Shown: piece after piece, positions 26,866 through 35,594 of the stretch | Layout: every line of letters starts with the position of its first letter | Numbering within the stretch: the first letter of the stretch is position 1 | Assembly: GCA_030442055.1 (NCBI GenBank) | Contig: JAUJEB010000003.1 | Location: 372,001-436,000 of the forward strand | DNA: 64,000 nucleotides | Reading direction: 5' to 3' | Source: Agaribacillus aureus | Lineage (GTDB): Bacteria; Bacteroidota; Bacteroidia; Cytophagales; Cyclobacteriaceae | Notes under the pieces: model-generated | Told to the model about the DNA's origin: nothing | The model's input: the letters and a program-made list of their open reading frames with translations, nothing else | Database searches by the model: none | Made by a program: the position numbers and the translations under genes

Positions 26866-29298
26866 TTAACTGACCATTTTAGAAACGGCTAACTTAATGT
26901 TTTTCTCGTCAACCTTGGTATCATTAGATTTGACTTTCATGTTGACAGCTACGCGCAAGGCTTTTAGTCCACTGGCTCCTTGTAGCTCTTCCAACTCAAC
27001 ATATTCAACCTTTTCCATTAAATAGCCCTCGGACTGAAGATATTCAATGTATTGGCTGTACTCTTGCGCCTCCTTGTTTTGCGCGTAGACGATGGCAATC
27101 ATTCCGGGCTGTGTCAGGCGCTCGTTGCTGTCTTTGATTAATGCCTTATCAATTCGCTTTTTGATAATCTCATAACGAATATTGTAGGCACCATCCACAT
27201 CAAATTTCTTTTCATCCTGCCTGAATCGAATAGAAAGCGGTATGCTTTGTACCAGGATCAAGTGGGTGGTATCGAGCGGCATTTTTAACTCTGCCTTGAG
27301 GTCATGGGTCAGTCGCGCCACCTCACACATCGTTTTAAGCTGCCACAGTCTGAGGTTTCTCAGATGTAATTCATGGTATTCCTCGTTGGGCACGATAGAA
27401 TCTCCTATGTAAATGTTGTATTCCACACCATCGGTTTTATACTTCTCAAAGTAATGGGGGAACATAGCCTGGGCTTTTTCATCTTCTGCTTCCAGGTAAT
27501 TGGAAATCGACAGGTTGATCCTGGTCAGGCTTTCTTCAAAATCTTTACGTTTTTTATAGAGCGTGCCGTAGTCTGCATTCAGCGCATTATTGTAGCGATG
27601 CATGGTATCGGCCAGGTAAAAGTCATTTTTTACCAGGTAATCAAAGATGGGTTCTACCTCATTTTTAATAAACTCCAGTATACCTACCTCATCGCCGGAG
27701 TTTAAACCTTTTTTTACCTTTTGAATGCGCTGTCCCAACCTGAACTTAAGTTGATCCAATATTGGCAAGGCCTTTTGGAACATGGCCTGGTTAATAACCT
27801 TTTTGGCAAGGGTCAGGTGCTCTACCAGATCATCCTTGATAGCGTTGTTTCTTTGGGTTGAGGAGCTTCTTATATCTGATAGGCCGAATAACGGAAATAC
27901 ATTCTCAAAAACGATCGGCTCCGATTCTACTTCCTCTCCTTTAAGCCGGCTTTCCAAAATCGTGTTCGCAGCGCTTTCAAATTTCCAGGCTACGGTGGGG
28001 TGAATTGCCGTATATTCCTCCCTGATAATCGTTTCAATCTGACTTTCCAACTCATCAAGGCTACGCTGCACGGCCAAAGAAAACAGTGACACCAACTTTT
28101 TCACTTTTATCAATGAAAAAGCATCCAGATCATTGCCTTTATTCGATGACAACTCAAGAATACCAATAAGCCGGTCGTCATAAATAAGTGGGGAAACAAT
28201 CAGGCTTTTTATTTTTTGGTCCTTAATTACCTTCTTAAACTGATCTGTTCCCTGAATATTTTTAGTATCACTCACCACAACCGCCTCTTTCTGGCACCAG
28301 GCCAAATCGTAAGGACTACCCATATAATCGCTGCATTCCATCTCTTCGGCATTATGTATAATGCTATTCCAGATTTTTCGGCCGGTCTCAAACTCTCCCT
28401 CACTGGCATTGGCAAAAGAAACTAAACCCAGCTTAAGCTTAGCCAAACCAAATAAGTCCCTCAAATTAGCTTGTAGCTTGTTAAAGCCCGATGAGGTAAT
28501 TACGGCATGGGGATCCAACAACTGGTATCTCAATTCAGATAAAGCCTCCTGTTCGGTAACATCGGTAAAATCAAATACCACCAGCCCATGAAACTCAAAG
28601 TTCTCTGGTGGAATTTTTTCCATCCATAAATTCAGGTCCGTAAAATTGTCTACCAACAGATCCAATTCTTCATCGGTCAGCGGCTTTATAGGTCTTTTAG
28701 CGACGACTTTCATCAGCCGGTCGTTGATGGATAGCTTGTAATGCTTTTTAAGTTTGGTTTTTTCATCGATAAAAGTGAAAACCATTGGTTTTTGAACATT
28801 TATCGTCCTTCCATAGCATTCATTTAATATTCTTTTGTAGGCATTAAATGTTTTGCCCAGGTTCATCGCATTTTTATCGCATTGAGCAAACTGATCAAAC
28901 TTAATCAGTTCATCAAATTTGGCCGTATTAAATATGGGATCAATGCTATAGGGAGCCGACACTGCGGTAATGGCATCCTCCATCTCTGCGATAGGAAGGA
29001 GTGTAGCCATAATCATGTCTACGGTCTGCTTATGAGTTTCAAGAATGCTATAGTCACCGATTGGCTTTAGTATCTTAGGTACCTGCTTCAATGTATTGAC
29101 TATATCCTGCTGTAGGTGTAAAAAAGAATTATCATTCTTTTTCAACTGTTCTTTGTATCGGCTATATAGTGGTTCAAAACTTAGCTTTGTTGCAAACGGA
29201 AACCCAAGTAAGCTGAAATTTAAATTATTGGCGTTTTCTGTCAGTGACTGCAAATCTGCCGGCGCTTGTCGTGTACTGCTCATATCCTGATAATTCAT
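26866..29298 (-). CDS. GAF domain-containing protein
   Basis: ATG at 29298 is chosen over the in-frame ATG six codons upstream, giving about 810 residues. There is no signal peptide or membrane helix. A GAF domain lies in the first half (about residues 285-425; QKEAVVVSDTKNIQG and SLIVSPLIYDDRLIGILELSS are typical). The flanking N-terminal and C-terminal parts are mostly helical with no catalytic motif I can find: no H-box, GGDEF or HATPase. Probably a cytosolic sensor or scaffold with an unknown ligand. It stands alone between the arsS terminator and the YCII-like gene. Confidence 0.82.
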   Translation of the reverse strand: MNYQDMSSTRQAPADLQSLTENANNLNFSLLGFPFATKLSFEPLYSRYKEQLKKNDNSFLHLQQDIVNTLKQVPKILKPIGDYSILETHKQTVDMIMATLLPIAEMEDAITAVSAPYSIDPIFNTAKFDELIKFDQFAQCDKNAMNLGKTFNAYKRILNECYGRTINVQKPMVFTFIDEKTKLKKHYKLSINDRLMKVVAKRPIKPLTDEELDLLVDNFTDLNLWMEKIPPENFEFHGLVVFDFTDVTEQEALSELRYQLLDPHAVITSSGFNKLQANLRDLFGLAKLKLGLVSFANASEGEFETGRKIWNSIIHNAEEMECSDYMGSPYDLAWCQKEAVVVSDTKNIQGTDQFKKVIKDQKIKSLIVSPLIYDDRLIGILELSSNKGNDLDAFSLIKVKKLVSLFSLAVQRSLDELESQIETIIREEYTAIHPTVAWKFESAANTILESRLKGEEVESEPIVFENVFPLFGLSDIRSSSTQRNNAIKDDLVEHLTLAKKVINQAMFQKALPILDQLKFRLGQRIQKVKKGLNSGDEVGILEFIKNEVEPIFDYLVKNDFYLADTMHRYNNALNADYGTLYKKRKDFEESLTRINLSISNYLEAEDEKAQAMFPHYFEKYKTDGVEYNIYIGDSIVPNEEYHELHLRNLRLWQLKTMCEVARLTHDLKAELKMPLDTTHLILVQSIPLSIRFRQDEKKFDVDGAYNIRYEIIKKRIDKALIKDSNERLTQPGMIAIVYAQNKEAQEYSQYIEYLQSEGYLMEKVEYVELEELQGASGLKALRVAVNMKVKSNDTKVDEKNIKLAVSKMVS

Positions 29299-29463
29299 GG
29301 TTGGTAATCTTACCATTTACTACGAAAATGACCTGCAATTGTTCAACTTCAAGCGAAATAGTCTGCCCTTAATAATTACAAAAATTTTTGGAAGCCTTTT
29401 ACACGGCCATGTCAATGACCACCATCAAACAGACTATTGTTATTTCACGAGTGGCATTTTCAC

Positions 29464-30144
29464 TTATGGTGAGGAACAGTCTGATAGGTCACAGCTGGTA
29501 AAAGGTAAATTTTCAGGCAGTAAATAATCGTTTACAACGGCCGGATCACTAGATATAAAATCTTTGAAATCCTCTCCCTGATAAATCAGAAAGTTTCCTT
29601 GCAGACCATCAAATGCTCCGATTAGTACCACCTCATTGGCGGAAGAAGAAGCCTCGAGAAAGGACTGGTGTTTATACTCCATCAGTGCGGCGATTTTCAC
29701 AGTTTCTTTGTTTAGGTTGGGCCAAAAGGTTATCAACTGGTAATTCACCTGGTGGCATCCTTGCCTGAACCGGCAAATCGATCCTGTCTTTTTTTCAAAA
29801 GCTTTGATTTTGTAAAGGTAGATCCCTGCTTCAATGGCTCCATCCTGATCCAGCCTTTCCTGAATATACGGCTGATCCTTGGCTTTTCCCATAAAAATAG
29901 CTCCTCCGGGCTTCAGGAACCCGATCAGGTTGAGGTATCCATCATCCAGCAACTGTTGTAAGTTATTCTGGTGACTTTTGTAAAGGTTGATTTCTTCCTT
30001 TCCACTTGTCGCAGGCACCGATTCATTTTTATAAATAGTGATCAACAGCTCTTTTGGCTTGCTTTGAGCCCAGGTATCGACAATTCCCAGTGATAAGATC
30101 AGTGGGAATAGCATGCGATATGACCTATTGATTATGTTTTTCAT
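29464..30144 (-). CDS. Secreted protein with two YCII-like domains
   Basis: A 226-residue exported protein with a signal peptide ending near TWAQ (residue 27; an internal ATG at residue 11 is an alternative start). Two segments resemble YCII-type dimeric alpha/beta domains: about 30-120 (LDDGYLNLIGFLKPGGAIFM) and 150-215 (VVLIGAFDGLQGNFLIYQGE with FISSDPAVVNDYL). The DPxV and G-F-DG features support the second most. YCII proteins are usually small and cytosolic, so an exported tandem form is unusual. Function unknown. It is divergent from the OmpA gene. Confidence 0.65.
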   Translation of the reverse strand: MKNIINRSYRMLFPLILSLGIVDTWAQSKPKELLITIYKNESVPATSGKEEINLYKSHQNNLQQLLDDGYLNLIGFLKPGGAIFMGKAKDQPYIQERLDQDGAIEAGIYLYKIKAFEKKTGSICRFRQGCHQVNYQLITFWPNLNKETVKIAALMEYKHQSFLEASSSANEVVLIGAFDGLQGNFLIYQGEDFKDFISSDPAVVNDYLLPENLPFTSCDLSDCSSP

Positions 30145-30295
30145 CGCAAGAAATATCGTGAGTTTTAGTCATTTTCCGGATGGTCATAGCGAATATAATC
30201 ATAGAAATGGGGAACTGAAAGCATTATCTTCCGGGTATTTCTTAATATAATACCATTGATTGTTAAAGAATAACAAATTTTACGATCCCTTGGAA

Positions 30296-30312
30296 AACAA
30301 ATTTCATTTGTT
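30296..30312. promoter_or_regulatory. Dyad in divergent promoter region
   Basis: AACAAAT (30296-30302) and ATTTGTT (30306-30312) around TTC. A second AACAAATTT copy occurs near 30272 as a direct repeat. It lies 66 bases upstream of the OmpA-family gene and could be an operator; an AT-rich dyad of this size could also be chance. Confidence 0.3.
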
Positions 30313-30365
30313 CACCCGCGTAATGTTTCGCTCCGATTTCATCTGAACGGGCTGGCGGAAGGCTT

Positions 30366-30373
30366 TAAATTTG
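30366..30373 (+). promoter_or_regulatory. Possible -7 element for OmpA-family gene
   Basis: TAAATTTG is an exact TAnnTTTG match, but it is only 5 bases from the ATG at 30379 and no clear TTTG lies 19-20 bases upstream. Weak. Confidence 0.25.
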
Positions 30374-30378
30374 AAGTT

Positions 30379-31899
30379 ATGAAATCAACCATCACTTACA
30401 TTTTTTGTTTACTATCTATCACTGTCATTGCCCAAACCCCCGAAGAGGAGTATGAATTGGTAAAGCTTGATAGAAAAGTTAATTCCAGATACCACGACAC
30501 GGCCCCCATCATTTCACCGGATGGCCAGACCTTATATTTTTTCATCGCCAATCATCCTGACAATACATTTGGCACCAGCAATAGCCAGGATATTTGGTAT
30601 TCTGAAAAGGATGGTAGCGGTCAGTGGAAAAAAGCCCAACGGATGGAAGCGCCGTTTAATAAAAACCGATTCAACCAGGTAATGAGTATTTCCCGCGACG
30701 GCAACCGCTTGTTGATAAGAGGTGGCAGCGGAAAAAATAAGAAAGGTTTTTCGGTCGTTGACAGGGCTAACGGCATATGGCAAAAGCCGATTCCTTTGCA
30801 GGTGAAAGAATATGATAAAATGAATATCGGCAGGTTTTCCGGAGGATTTCTCTCTTATGATGGCAAAGTGCTGATCATGTATTTCAGTGAAAATGAAAGG
30901 GCAAAATATAGCGATCTTTACGTAAGCTTTAAAAAGGAAGGCTACGTTTTTACCAAACCGCAGCCTCTTCCCTCCAATATTAACACCAGATTGGATGAAT
31001 TTGGTCCTTATCTAACCATCGACGATAAAACCATGTATTTTGCCAGCAACCGACCAGGTGGGCTTGGAAGCATGGATATATATAAAACCACGCGCCTCGA
31101 TGACACGTGGCTGAAGTGGTCCGATCCGGTAAATATCGGGGAACCGATTAACACGGGTGGATTTGATGCCTATTATTCAGTTGATGAATCCGGAAAGCAC
31201 GGATTCACCACCCGTACCTATATGTCTGCGGACGGGGGTAGCATGGACATTCTGGGGGTCGTTCCCAAACCCAAGATCATCCCTAAAACCTTTGTATCTG
31301 GTTTTGTCTACAATGAAAAGAATGAACAGCCCATTGCCGCCAACATTACTTACCGGCAAATCGATACAACCCAGCAACAAATTGAATCTACTCCCGAAGA
31401 TGGGTATTATGAGTTTGAAGCTGTAAAAACGGGGAAATACGTATTTGAGATTTCAACCCCGGGTTTTTTAAATGCCTCAGACAGTCTAATGGTATTCAAG
31501 ACGGAAAAAGACACAGTTTTAGAAAAGAACTTTTATCTTAAGCCTATTGAAGTAGGTTTAACAGTCAGGCTTGATAAAATCTATTTTGACTTCGATAAAA
31601 CGACCTTGAGGAGTGAGTCTTTTGAAGAATTAAATAAGGTGGTCAAAATGATGGAGCAAAATCCTAAACTAAAAATTGAAATCGCAGGGCATACCGACAG
31701 CAAGGGATCTGATACCTACAATCAGAATTTGTCGCAGGGAAGAGCTGAAGCGGTAAAAGACTATCTGGTAACAAACTGGATCCCCGCCAACAGGATCATG
31801 GCCCATGGGTATGGCGAAAGCATGCCGGAAACTACCAATGAAACAGATGAGGGGCGGCAGATCAACCGTCGTGTGGAATTTAAGGTATTGGAAAATTGA
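30379..31899 (+). CDS. OmpA family protein with PD40 repeats and carboxypeptidase-regulatory-like domain
   Basis: A 506-residue exported protein, signal peptide residues 1-18. Residues about 30-295 hold WD40-like PD40 beta-propeller repeats (TAPIISPDGQTLYFF, GPYLTIDDKTMYFASNRPGGLGSMDIYKT). A carboxypeptidase-regulatory-like beta-sandwich lies at about 305-385. The C-terminal OmpA domain (about 395-506) has IYFDFDKTTLR, the peptidoglycan-binding signature AGHTDSKGSDTYNQNLSQGRA and NRRVEFKV. It should tether the outer membrane to peptidoglycan and interact with an external or periplasmic partner through its propeller. Related proteins in Bacteroidota include PorE-like T9SS factors, but I cannot assign it to that role. 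Confidence 0.9.
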   Translation: MKSTITYIFCLLSITVIAQTPEEEYELVKLDRKVNSRYHDTAPIISPDGQTLYFFIANHPDNTFGTSNSQDIWYSEKDGSGQWKKAQRMEAPFNKNRFNQVMSISRDGNRLLIRGGSGKNKKGFSVVDRANGIWQKPIPLQVKEYDKMNIGRFSGGFLSYDGKVLIMYFSENERAKYSDLYVSFKKEGYVFTKPQPLPSNINTRLDEFGPYLTIDDKTMYFASNRPGGLGSMDIYKTTRLDDTWLKWSDPVNIGEPINTGGFDAYYSVDESGKHGFTTRTYMSADGGSMDILGVVPKPKIIPKTFVSGFVYNEKNEQPIAANITYRQIDTTQQQIESTPEDGYYEFEAVKTGKYVFEISTPGFLNASDSLMVFKTEKDTVLEKNFYLKPIEVGLTVRLDKIYFDFDKTTLRSESFEELNKVVKMMEQNPKLKIEIAGHTDSKGSDTYNQNLSQGRAEAVKDYLVTNWIPANRIMAHGYGESMPETTNETDEGRQINRRVEFKVLEN

Positions 31900-31946
31900 T
31901 GAGGTCGGCACCCATTAATTAGATGACATCCCTGGTCCGGTTTATT

Positions 31947-34900
31947 TTAATTTTGGCCAAATTGGTCAGCCGCATTTTTGAGCCGGAATTTAAATATGCT
32001 TCCCTTACCCTCTTCGCTTTCTACCCAAATTTTGCCGCCATTTTCTTCTATAAATTCCCGGCAAAGCAATAGCCCGAGGCCAAACCCATCCTCTTTCGAA
32101 GTGCCTAGTTTTGAGTAGTGATAGTCATTGCTAAAGAGCTTTTTGGCAATGTCATCGGGGATTCCGACGCCGTTGTCAATTACCCATATCTCTACAAAAT
32201 TCTCTTCTACCTGTTGGGCCTGAACAATAACATCGCCCGTATTTGGTGTAAACTTGATAGCATTGCCAATTAAGTTTCTGAATACGAGCTTTGTCATATC
32301 CAGGTCCGCCATGACTTTGGTGTTGACCGCCACCTTATTGATGAGATCTATTTGTTTTTTATGGGCATCCAGGCCTAACAGCTCCATATTCTCCTTCACT
32401 ACTTCACTTAGCGCAATTGGCACCTGATTCGACTTGATACCCTGCATTTGCGTTTTGGCCCAGTTCAGCAGATTATCCAACAAACTTTTAAGCCTGTTTA
32501 AGTCGCCCTCCAGGTTTTTGGATAACATTGCCGTTTCCTCTTTGGTAATACTCCCGGTGCTCAACAGCCCCAAAATCCCTGAAAATGAGTTGATAGGGCC
32601 TCTTAGATCGTGAGAGATAATGGAAAATAACTTGTCCTTGATAGCGTTGAGTTGCTTGAGTTCCTCTTTTTGCTCGGTAATCTCCTGGTTTTGTTTATGT
32701 ATATCCCGGGTGTGTATTTCCACCAGTTCCATCAGCTCTTTATTTTTGTTTTTAAGTTGACGTGCTCTCAGGTAATAGGTCAAAAAGCCGGCCAGAAAAA
32801 CAAACAACAATATCATCACCGGAAACCATTTGGTTTGATAAAAGAAAGCTTCCTTGGTTAAGGTGATATTGGTCCCCTCTTCATTCCAGACACCGTCGTT
32901 ATTGGCTGCTTTTACCCTGAAAATATAACTTCCCGGTGGCAGGTTGGTATAATAAGCCACCCGACGATTGGCCGCATCGACCCAATCCTCATCGAAACCT
33001 TCTAGTTTATAATGAAAGCGTACCTCGTCGGAAGCATACAGGCTGAGTCCGGTATAATGTATCTCCAGACTTTCCGAACCTGCGGGCAAGGTGATATCCT
33101 CTAAAAACGGGCGTTGTTGATTATTTAGCAATACATCGGTAATGAGCACAGGAGGTTTAAAATTGTTTATTCTAATTTCTTCCGGGTTAATGATGGTTAG
33201 CCCTTTAAAAGTGGGCACCAGTATTTCTCCGTTTTTTCCCAGGTCCCCGATAGAGGCCCCAGTTACCACGCTGCTGCGCATTCCTTCGGAGTGATCATAG
33301 GTTACTGCTTCTTTAATCTGTGCAATCTCTCCGTCGAGTACAGCCTGTAGCATCTGATGGTTTGTTTGCTGAATTCCCTTGTTGGTCATTAACCAAAAAT
33401 CATCATCTGAGTCAATAATTATCTGGAAGACTGAATTACTATACAAACCATTCCTGAAAGTAATTGATTTAAAGGAAGTGCCATCATACCGGGTAACACC
33501 GCCGTTGGTGCCAATCCATAGATCACCGTTGGCATGTTCGCTTATCTGAAAGACTACGTTGGAAGCCAACCCTTCCTGCTCACTATAATTTTTAAACCTC
33601 CCATTTTCCCACAGATGAATGCCCCCGCCATCAGTTCCTATCCAGAGTCTCTGCTGGCTGTCTTCAAAAATGGACATGATAAATTCATTTTGGAGGCCGT
33701 CTTTTCTTCCGTATTGGACAAAATCTCCGTCCCGGAACTTATTTAATCCTTTGCTGGTGCCAATCCAAATGTTCCCCTCGGTATCTTCGGCCATCACCCT
33801 CAGTTTGTTATTGGTTAAGCCATCCTTTTGAAAATATCGTTTTTTAACGACTCCATCATCAAAAAGCACCAACCCGTCATAAGTGCATATCCAAAGATTT
33901 CCTTGACGGTCTCTCAATACATCGCGGACCCTGTTTTTCTGATAGCCACTACCTAACGAGAAGGATGTGATTTTTTCATTCTCAAACTTTGCCAGCCCGT
34001 TGTCTGTGCCGATCCAGATCCTATCCCCTTCCTGATAAGCAATGTTAATTACCTCATTGGATAACCCCTCAAGAACACCAAAGTTTTTGAATTTACCGTC
34101 TTTTATCCTGCTAATACCGCGCCGGTAATTCCCCATCCATAAGCTTCCCTCGTTGTCAAAAGCAAGGCTTTGTACATTATTGTCAATTAATCCATTGGTC
34201 TGGTCAAGAATTTCAATTTTTTCCCGGTAAGACTTAATGAGCCCAATATCTGAAGCAAACCAAAGCGCTCCGTAAACGTCCTCAATAATGTCGTTAACAA
34301 AAAAACCGGAACTGATACCCGGAATTTCCAACGTCGAAATAGCACCATCTCGATAACGATTTATCCCAATATTGGTGCCTATCCAAATGTTTCCCTGACT
34401 GTCCTCCAATAAACTCCTTACCGAATTATTATCCAGTCCCGACCCAGTATCAAAATGCTCCAACCTTCCTTCCGAAAGCAAATACAATCCCTCGCCCAGC
34501 GTACCAATCCAAATGCCACCCTCATTATCAATCATCAGCGATAATATGGCGCTGCTGGAAAGTGATTCCAACTGAGGATCGCGGATAAAGTCCCCGTCTT
34601 TAAATTTGCTAACCCCGTTTCGGGTTGCCAGCCAAAGGAAGCCTTCCCGGTCCTGATCTATATCGGCAATAATATTGCTTTGCTGAAGCGTATCATCCTG
34701 AAATAAAACGAAATTATTGTTTTCCATTTTTATCAATCCACCCCCGTTGGAACCAATCCACAGCAGGTTGTCGTCATCTTCAAACAGGCTCAACACGCCG
34801 TTTTTTTTGAAGGCAGGATGATTCTTTTCGTTAAAGATCTGAAAATTAACACCGTCAAACTTTACCAGACCATCAAAAGTTGCAATCCACATATAGCCCT

Positions 34901-35090
34901 CGGACGATAGCCGGTTATCCAACACCGTATTGCTTGGCATCCCCTTATCAAGGTCCCAGTAATCGTGGTTGTATTGCGTGATAACCTTGTCGGGACTTAA
35001 CCCCACCACTCGATTCTGGGCAACCAGCGAGGTGGTTGCGCAAAATAGGAGGAATGAAAAAAATATTAAGCCTCGTAAAGTTAAATGCAT
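31947..35090 (-). CDS. Two-component beta-propeller sensor histidine kinase without response-regulator domains
   Basis: A 1047-residue protein. Signal peptide (residues 1-25), then two-component regulator propeller repeats (about 45-620; repeated W(I/L)GT..G(I/L).(K/R)..(G/D) pattern such as WIGTNIGINRYRDG), Y_Y_Y domain (about 690-755), one transmembrane helix (about 765-785), a coiled coil, HisKA with H-box ISHDLRGPINSFSG, and HATPase_c with N-box NLIGNAIKFT and GFGLGLLLC. Typical hybrid regulators of PULs continue with receiver and AraC HTH domains; this protein stops after the kinase. Its cognate regulator is not adjacent. Sensing is periplasmic. Confidence 0.92.
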   Translation of the reverse strand: MHLTLRGLIFFSFLLFCATTSLVAQNRVVGLSPDKVITQYNHDYWDLDKGMPSNTVLDNRLSSEGYMWIATFDGLVKFDGVNFQIFNEKNHPAFKKNGVLSLFEDDDNLLWIGSNGGGLIKMENNNFVLFQDDTLQQSNIIADIDQDREGFLWLATRNGVSKFKDGDFIRDPQLESLSSSAILSLMIDNEGGIWIGTLGEGLYLLSEGRLEHFDTGSGLDNNSVRSLLEDSQGNIWIGTNIGINRYRDGAISTLEIPGISSGFFVNDIIEDVYGALWFASDIGLIKSYREKIEILDQTNGLIDNNVQSLAFDNEGSLWMGNYRRGISRIKDGKFKNFGVLEGLSNEVINIAYQEGDRIWIGTDNGLAKFENEKITSFSLGSGYQKNRVRDVLRDRQGNLWICTYDGLVLFDDGVVKKRYFQKDGLTNNKLRVMAEDTEGNIWIGTSKGLNKFRDGDFVQYGRKDGLQNEFIMSIFEDSQQRLWIGTDGGGIHLWENGRFKNYSEQEGLASNVVFQISEHANGDLWIGTNGGVTRYDGTSFKSITFRNGLYSNSVFQIIIDSDDDFWLMTNKGIQQTNHQMLQAVLDGEIAQIKEAVTYDHSEGMRSSVVTGASIGDLGKNGEILVPTFKGLTIINPEEIRINNFKPPVLITDVLLNNQQRPFLEDITLPAGSESLEIHYTGLSLYASDEVRFHYKLEGFDEDWVDAANRRVAYYTNLPPGSYIFRVKAANNDGVWNEEGTNITLTKEAFFYQTKWFPVMILLFVFLAGFLTYYLRARQLKNKNKELMELVEIHTRDIHKQNQEITEQKEELKQLNAIKDKLFSIISHDLRGPINSFSGILGLLSTGSITKEETAMLSKNLEGDLNRLKSLLDNLLNWAKTQMQGIKSNQVPIALSEVVKENMELLGLDAHKKQIDLINKVAVNTKVMADLDMTKLVFRNLIGNAIKFTPNTGDVIVQAQQVEENFVEIWVIDNGVGIPDDIAKKLFSNDYHYSKLGTSKEDGFGLGLLLCREFIEENGGKIWVESEEGKGSIFKFRLKNAADQFGQN

Positions 35091-35594
35091 ATCAGACTAC
35101 AATCTTGTTAAATAGTGACGCATCGGTTCCATCTTCCTATCCGTCCCGGTCGCACAGTACACTTTATCATTAATGAATCAAATGTTTATGAATGGCCGAC
35201 ACTCCCGTCGTAGCCATCAGTTAAATCATCACACAAGGCCCGGATAAGGCTTTATATAAACATAAACCGTAAACTAACATGGCAATTTTCAAGCTTGGCT
35301 CAGACCTATTTACCGGTGCCGGAAAACCTGTGCAGAACCCATCCTGAGGCTTATAACCATCCCTTGATTTATTATATTACGCGACCGCTTATCTTTTACT
35401 GCGTCAAAAAAAGGAAATTACCTTTATTTAATAAATGGCAATTCTAAATTCAAAGTTAATTAAAAAAAAATCATTTCTGCGATCACCGGTTTATCTTAGA
35501 CGAATAATTCAAATAGTTCGATAATTGCGAACTACGTTCTTCATAAAAAATCCGGCCGATCTCTCCATGTCTAAACCTTTATTATACCCAGTAA
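35091..35594. other. 504-base gap between propeller kinase and M16 peptidase genes
   Basis: No open frame supports a gene. It should contain the promoter of the leftward kinase gene and the 3' region of the leftward M16 gene. The only clear structure is the dyad at 35514-35534. No tRNA or repeat recognised. Confidence 0.5.
35514..35534 (-). terminator. Possible terminator of M16 peptidase gene
   Basis: TAGTTCG (35514-35520) and CGAACTA (35528-35534) separated by ATAATTG. It is about 60 bases beyond the stop of the M16 gene and is followed on that strand by TTTGAATTATT, a weak U-rich stretch. Confidence 0.4.
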
